From contig NZ_CP029185.2 of the NCBI RefSeq assembly GCF_003096015.2, positions 2,948,001 to 3,012,000 on the forward strand: a stretch of DNA of 64,000 nt. The letters run 5' to 3'. The position numbers were made by a program, and so were the translations under genes. The notes beneath the pieces were generated by a model that did not search any database, was not told the DNA's origin, and was given only the letters and a program-made list of their open reading frames with translations. Position 1 is the first letter of the stretch, and the number at the start of each line of letters is the position of its first letter. This stretch comes from Limnobaculum parvum. Lineage in GTDB: Bacteria; Pseudomonadota; Gammaproteobacteria; Enterobacterales; Enterobacteriaceae. This document shows, piece after piece, positions 52,501 through 58,500 of this stretch.

Positions 52501-55500
52501 CTAAATGTCGTATTGGCAATGTTGTTGGCGGTTAACTCCGCGCTGCCCAACATGATGCTGCCACTGCCACTCAGATTATTCGCAAGTTGATTAAAGTCAT
52601 TCAGATTCAGCGTGGTTCCGCTAGCGAGGGTGACATCACTACTGGCAGTAAAGGCATTAGCAATCCCCGTTTGCAACGTGCCGCTATTAATTAACGTACT
52701 GCCGGTGTAAGTATTTGCCGAAGAGAGTATCAGCGTACCTAGCCCTTCTTTGGTCAGGGTTTTACCATCCCAAGTACTCGTGAATGGCCCGGATTGATCC
52801 GCCAGTACCACATCCACATTAAATAGGTCGCTGGTATTCGCCAGAGTAAATAGACCATTGCCCGATGTTGGCCCCGCCAACCAAGTCAGCCCCAAGCCTA
52901 CGTGGTAATCGACACCGTTGACCACGCGTCCACCCAATGTCAGATAATCGACCAGACTGCTGGAACCATTAAACCCAATACTGGAAAAATCACCGCTAAT
53001 ACCGCTATCGGTATGAATAATAACGAACTCAGTATCGGGTAAGGCACTGGCGCTGGCTGGAGCACTGGCAGTAAAACCGGTGACATTGAGCGTGCCGTCC
53101 AGCGAGGCGGTATCCGCGGTGATTGATGGTTCAACGGTTCCTATATTGATATTTAGCGTTGAACCGCCACTTTGCGTCAGCGCACCACTCAAGTTAAGTG
53201 AAGAATCTGCCGCGATGGCGGTCGTGGCGCCGCTGTCAGTAGTCAGGCTGATGCCATTAAAGACGTCGCTCTGAGCAAAGTTTAAGCTTCCCTGATTAAC
53301 GTTAATTATGCCTTGGTTTGAACCAGCACCGCTCAACGTTGCAATGCCCGCGCCCATTTTCACCAAATTACCGTTGCCACTCAGGATATTACTGAGCGTG
53401 CTGTCGCTAGCAAAATTCAGCGCCAGTGTTCCCGTATTATCAACCGAGCCGCTTCCCAGCGCACTGCCTTGAGTCGCAACCAGCGTACCGCTGCTGATGG
53501 TGCTCCCCCCCTGATAAGTGTTAACACCGTTCAGAGTAAAAGTCCCGCTACCGGTTTTAATCAGGCTACCGGTACCGTCAATGACACCATCAAAAGCAGT
53601 ATCAACACTGTTATTCGTGGTTAATATCGCGTTGCCGAGGGTGATGCTACCCTCACCGCTCAGATTATTGGCCTGTTGATTGAAATTGTTCAGATTCAGC
53701 GTGGCTCCGCTGGCTACCGTGACATCACTACTGGTAGCAAAGGCGTTAGCTATGCCGGTTTCCAGCGTTCCTAGATTAATTAACGTGCTGCCCGTGTAGG
53801 TATTAACGGAAGAGAGTTGTAGAGTGCCAGCACCTTCTTTGGTCAGGGTTTTACCATCCCAGCCGCTGGTAAATGGCCCCGTCTGATCCGCCAATACCAC
53901 ATCCACATTAAACAGATCGCTGGCATCACCCAGTGTAAAGATACCGTTGCCCAATAAGGCGCCGGCCTGCCAAGTGAGATGAAGGCCAACGTTGTAATCC
54001 ACACCGTTAACCACCCGACCGGCCAGCGTCAGGTAATCCACATCGCTTTGTGCACCGCCTAGATCGACGGTCGTAAAGTCATTGGTGATGCCATTAGTGG
54101 TATGAATAACGGTAAACTCGGTGCCGATCAGCGCACTGGCGTTATTCGGTACATTGGCATTGAAATCGGTGATGTTGAGCGTACCACCCAATGACGCGGT
54201 ATCCGCATTAATGGCTGTCTGACCACTGCCTACACCCACATTTAATACTGAGCTGCTGTTTTGGGTTAGCGCACCGCTCAAGTTCAGAGTGGATACTCCC
54301 GCCAGCGAGGTGGTGGCACCATCGGCGGTGGTCAAACTGCTGGCATTAAATAGCCCCTCTTGAGCGAAAGCTAAAGTCCCTTGATTAACCGCAATATCAC
54401 CTTGGGTGGAACCGAGGCTGTCTAATATGGCGTTACCGGAACCCGTTTTCACTAGGCTGCCGCTACCACTTAACACGTTATGTAATAGGCTGGTGCCCGC
54501 AAAATTCAGCGCCAGCGTGGCGTTATTATTAACTGTACCGGTTCCTAATGCGCCGCCCTGAGAGATTGCCAGCGTACCATTGCTAATGGTGCTACCGCCC
54601 TGATAAGTATTGATGCCGTTCAGCGTCAAGGTTCCAGTACCGGTTTTAATCAGACTCCCCGCTCCGTCAATCACCCCATCAAAGTCGCTATCTGCACTGT
54701 TATTCGCGGTTAATACCGCGCTGCCCAGCGAGATACTCCCTCCACCGCTCAGGTTATTCGCCTGTTGATTAAAGTCGTTCAGATCCAGCGTGGCTCCGCT
54801 ACCCACCATCACATTGCTACTGGTAGCAAAAGCATTGGCAATGCCCGCTTGTAACGTGCCGCCATTAATCAGAGTGCTGCCGGTGTAAGTATTCACCGAA
54901 GAGAGTTGCAGGGTACCCATCCCTTCTTTGGTCAGGGTTTTACCATCCCAATTGCTGGTAAACGGTCCGGTTTGATCTGCCAGCACCACATCTACATTAA
55001 ATAAGTCGCTGGCATCACCGAGCGTAAAAATACCGTTCCCCAGCGTCGTACCGGCCAACCACGTCAGATGGAAACCAACGTTGTAATCCACCCCGTTAAC
55101 TACCCGACCAGCCAGCGTCAGGTAATCCACATCACTTTCTGCCCCCCCCAGGTCGACGGTCGTAAAGTCATTGGTGATGCCATTGGTGGTGTGGATAACG
55201 GTAAACTCGGTACTGGTTAACGCGCTGGCGTTATTCGGTACATTGGCATTGAAATCGGTGATATTCAGTGTGCCACCTAGTGAAGCGGTATCCGCATTTA
55301 TCGCGGTCTGGCCCGTGCCGACCCCAACATTTAACACCGAGCTGTTATTTTGGGTTAGCGCACCGCTCAGGCTCAGGGTGGATTCTCCCGCCAGCGAGGT
55401 GGTGGCACCATCGGCGGTGGTCAAACTGCTAGCATTAAATAGGCCGTTTTGAACAAAACTTAACGTGCCCTGATTAACCGCCATATCCCCCTGAGTTGAG

Positions 55501-58500
55501 TTCACACTGTCTAATGTGGCGACACCGACACCGGTTTTCACCAAACTGCCGTTACCGTTTAATATGTTACTCAGGGTGCTGTTAGTGGCGAAATCGAGTT
55601 GCAGCGTGGCATTATTGTCCACGATGCCAGTTCCCAGTGCGCTGCCTTGGGTTGCCACTAGCGTACCCGCATTAATCGTGCTGCCGCCCTGATAGGTATT
55701 GACACCGCTCAGCGTCAAAGCTCCGCTACCATTTTGGAGCAGATTGCCGCTACCACTGAGGATACCTGCATAAGCCGATGCGTTGTTGCGGTTAAAAATC
55801 ACCTGTCCGTTGTTGACAATATTGCCGGCATAATCCCCCGTCGCCCCGCCATTACCTACTTGCAGAATCGAACCGCTATTAATATTGGTGTCACCGGTAT
55901 AGCTGTTATTGCCGGTTAATAGCAGGGTTCCGCCCGCAAGGGTAATGTTGCCAACGTTGCCGCTGATAGCCCCATCAAAAATGCCGCCACCGGTAATAGA
56001 TAGGTTACCGGCATTAACATTCAAACTTCCCGCGCCGTTCAGCGAACCAACCGTTTGAGTTTTACCATTCAGATTAGCGGAGGCTCCGCTATTAATAATC
56101 AGATCGTTGGTATTTCCCAGCGCGTTATTGCTGCCCAGAATCAGGGTGCCAGTACCTACCGTAGTCGTACCGCTATAATCATTTGTCAGGTTATTCAGGG
56201 TGATACTATTGGTGGCATTGAGCAGCAGATTGCCGGACCCGGTGATTTTGGCATGTAATTCATCCATACCTGCTGGCGTTGTGGCATCGCCGGACAGCGT
56301 TAGCGTCTGCCCATTTTGTAAATCCAACTGTGATAATGAGTAACGGGTATAAAGCCCGGTGGCATCATCACCCAGCACGAAATCATAAGAACCGATAGCA
56401 ACCAGATTGCTGTTCTGAATCACATCCGCTATCTCAACCACCGGATTGCCTAAAAGATCCGTTAGCGTCAGATTAGCGGCACTACCCGATACACTGTTGG
56501 CAGTGACTAAGCGAAAATCGATACCGTCATCCTGCCCCAGAATATTACCGCTAATATTGGTAATCGCACTGGGGTCGATGGCGACATTTCCGGAGGTCAG
56601 CGTTAGCGCTCCGGTATTAATCACCCCGGTTGATAAATTATTAAAAATTAATGAGCCGCCGTTTAGCGTCAACCCTCCTATATTTTGGGTGCCACTTCCT
56701 ACCGTAGTCGTGCTGCCGCTATCCAGCTGTAAAGTAGCATTGGTTAATGCGGTGGTATTATTACCAGATAGCGCGAAACTACTGCTGCCCAACTGTACGG
56801 TACCAGCAAACGCATTACCGGCTCCGCTACTAAACTGGAAAGTATTACTACCGCTAAGTAACCCCACCTGCAGTAAACCATTTCCGGTCAGGGCGTTATT
56901 AAAGCTGTAATTACCTGAAGACGGTGTATCAACAAACATTGATGCGCCAGAAACAATATTCACGCCGCCAGAACTGACGGTGCCGGCTCCGGTCAGGCGT
57001 AGTGTTCCGCCGGATACGGTTGTACCACCGGTGTAAGTGTTAACACCCGTTAAGGTAAATATGCCACTGCCGCTCTTGGTTAATCTGCCGGTTCCACTAA
57101 AGATATTATTGGTCGCGATACTAAAGCCATTTGAGTCAACGGTGCCTCCAGATGCGCCTAACACCAGATCACCGGCAGAGAACCCGTTGATAAAAGCAGC
57201 ATTGTCGCTTTTAGCCTGTAAAATACCGCCGTTAAAATTGACCGTCGCTGCGCTACCCGTTCCTTTTTGAAGGTTAGAGGTTAGCAATACACCTGAGTTA
57301 TTCAGATTGAGTACGCCACGTCCTGCGCCATTACCCACCAACACACTGCTGGCATCAAGTATTGTCCCTGCTCCGTCAACCACCACATTACCCTGCGAAT
57401 TGGCCAGTACGCCTAAATACAGGATATTGTTGATATGCGCCTGAGCGCCGCTGTTAATGGTTAATGTACTGTTACTGCTGGCGGAATTCCCCACATACAG
57501 GTCGTTCATCTGAACCTTGGTACCACTGCTGCCAATGGTCAGCGCAGCATTGCTATCAACCGTTCCTGTGGTGATCTGCGTTTGACTACCACCATTAATA
57601 TTTAGACCACCACCGGTCACCTGTAACGCTGACGCAGGAGCATCAAGCGTCACATTACCGGTTAAGGTTAATACGCCCGTACCCTGCTTCACCAGATTAC
57701 CGTTACCGCTGATAGTCCCTGCATAGGCGGTAGTATTAGTGCTGTTAACCGTTAATACGCCGGTACCCGTAGTTATTGCGCCACCGGTTCCACTTAGGCT
57801 TTTTAGCGTTTGATTAAAGTTGTTCAAATCAAATACGCCACCGGTCATGGTTAGCCCGGAACTGGCAGCAATAACGTTGGTATTATTGGCCTGTAGCGTG
57901 CCTTCGCCAACGCTGGTGGCTCCGGTGTAAGTGTTGGTTTTGGTCAGAACCAGAGTACCTGCACCTGTTTTACTGAACGATCCGGCATTGGTTAACAGGC
58001 TGTCTAAAATTAGCGTATTGCCAGCGGCAATGCCTGCCGTTGAAACGTTAGCCGCACTGGTACTTAAAGAGATGCTTGGCGCAACAATTGTCCCAAATCC
58101 GCCAAACCGTCCGGCGGTTGATATCACGCCTCCGGTACCCGCATTCAGGTTAAAGATCCCACCGTTGGCTGCCACCGTACCACCGGAATTAATATTGATG
58201 GTTTTTGCCTGAAGGATACTGTTGTTATTCCCCTGAACCGTACCGCCATTATTCACCGCAAAAACACCAAATCCAGAGTTACCATAGCTAACGCCATCAG
58301 TGAATGAGAAAGCACCGCCATTAACGTTAGTGTTGGTCTGAATATCGGAGTTATAGAGAGGATCCCCTGGATTACCACTGTTACCATGAAACACCACGTC
58401 ACCCTCTCCCGTTTTGTTGACGGTAATGGTGGCAGTAGAAATAGATGCAATGGGATCGTAAAACTGAATGAAATTACCGGCAGAAGCGTCCATGTTTAAG

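Noticed and set aside
39390..55720. Regular repeats considered as a CRISPR or other non-coding array
   Set aside because: The period is over 1 kb, every unit is in frame within one coding sequence, and there is no short repeat-spacer structure.
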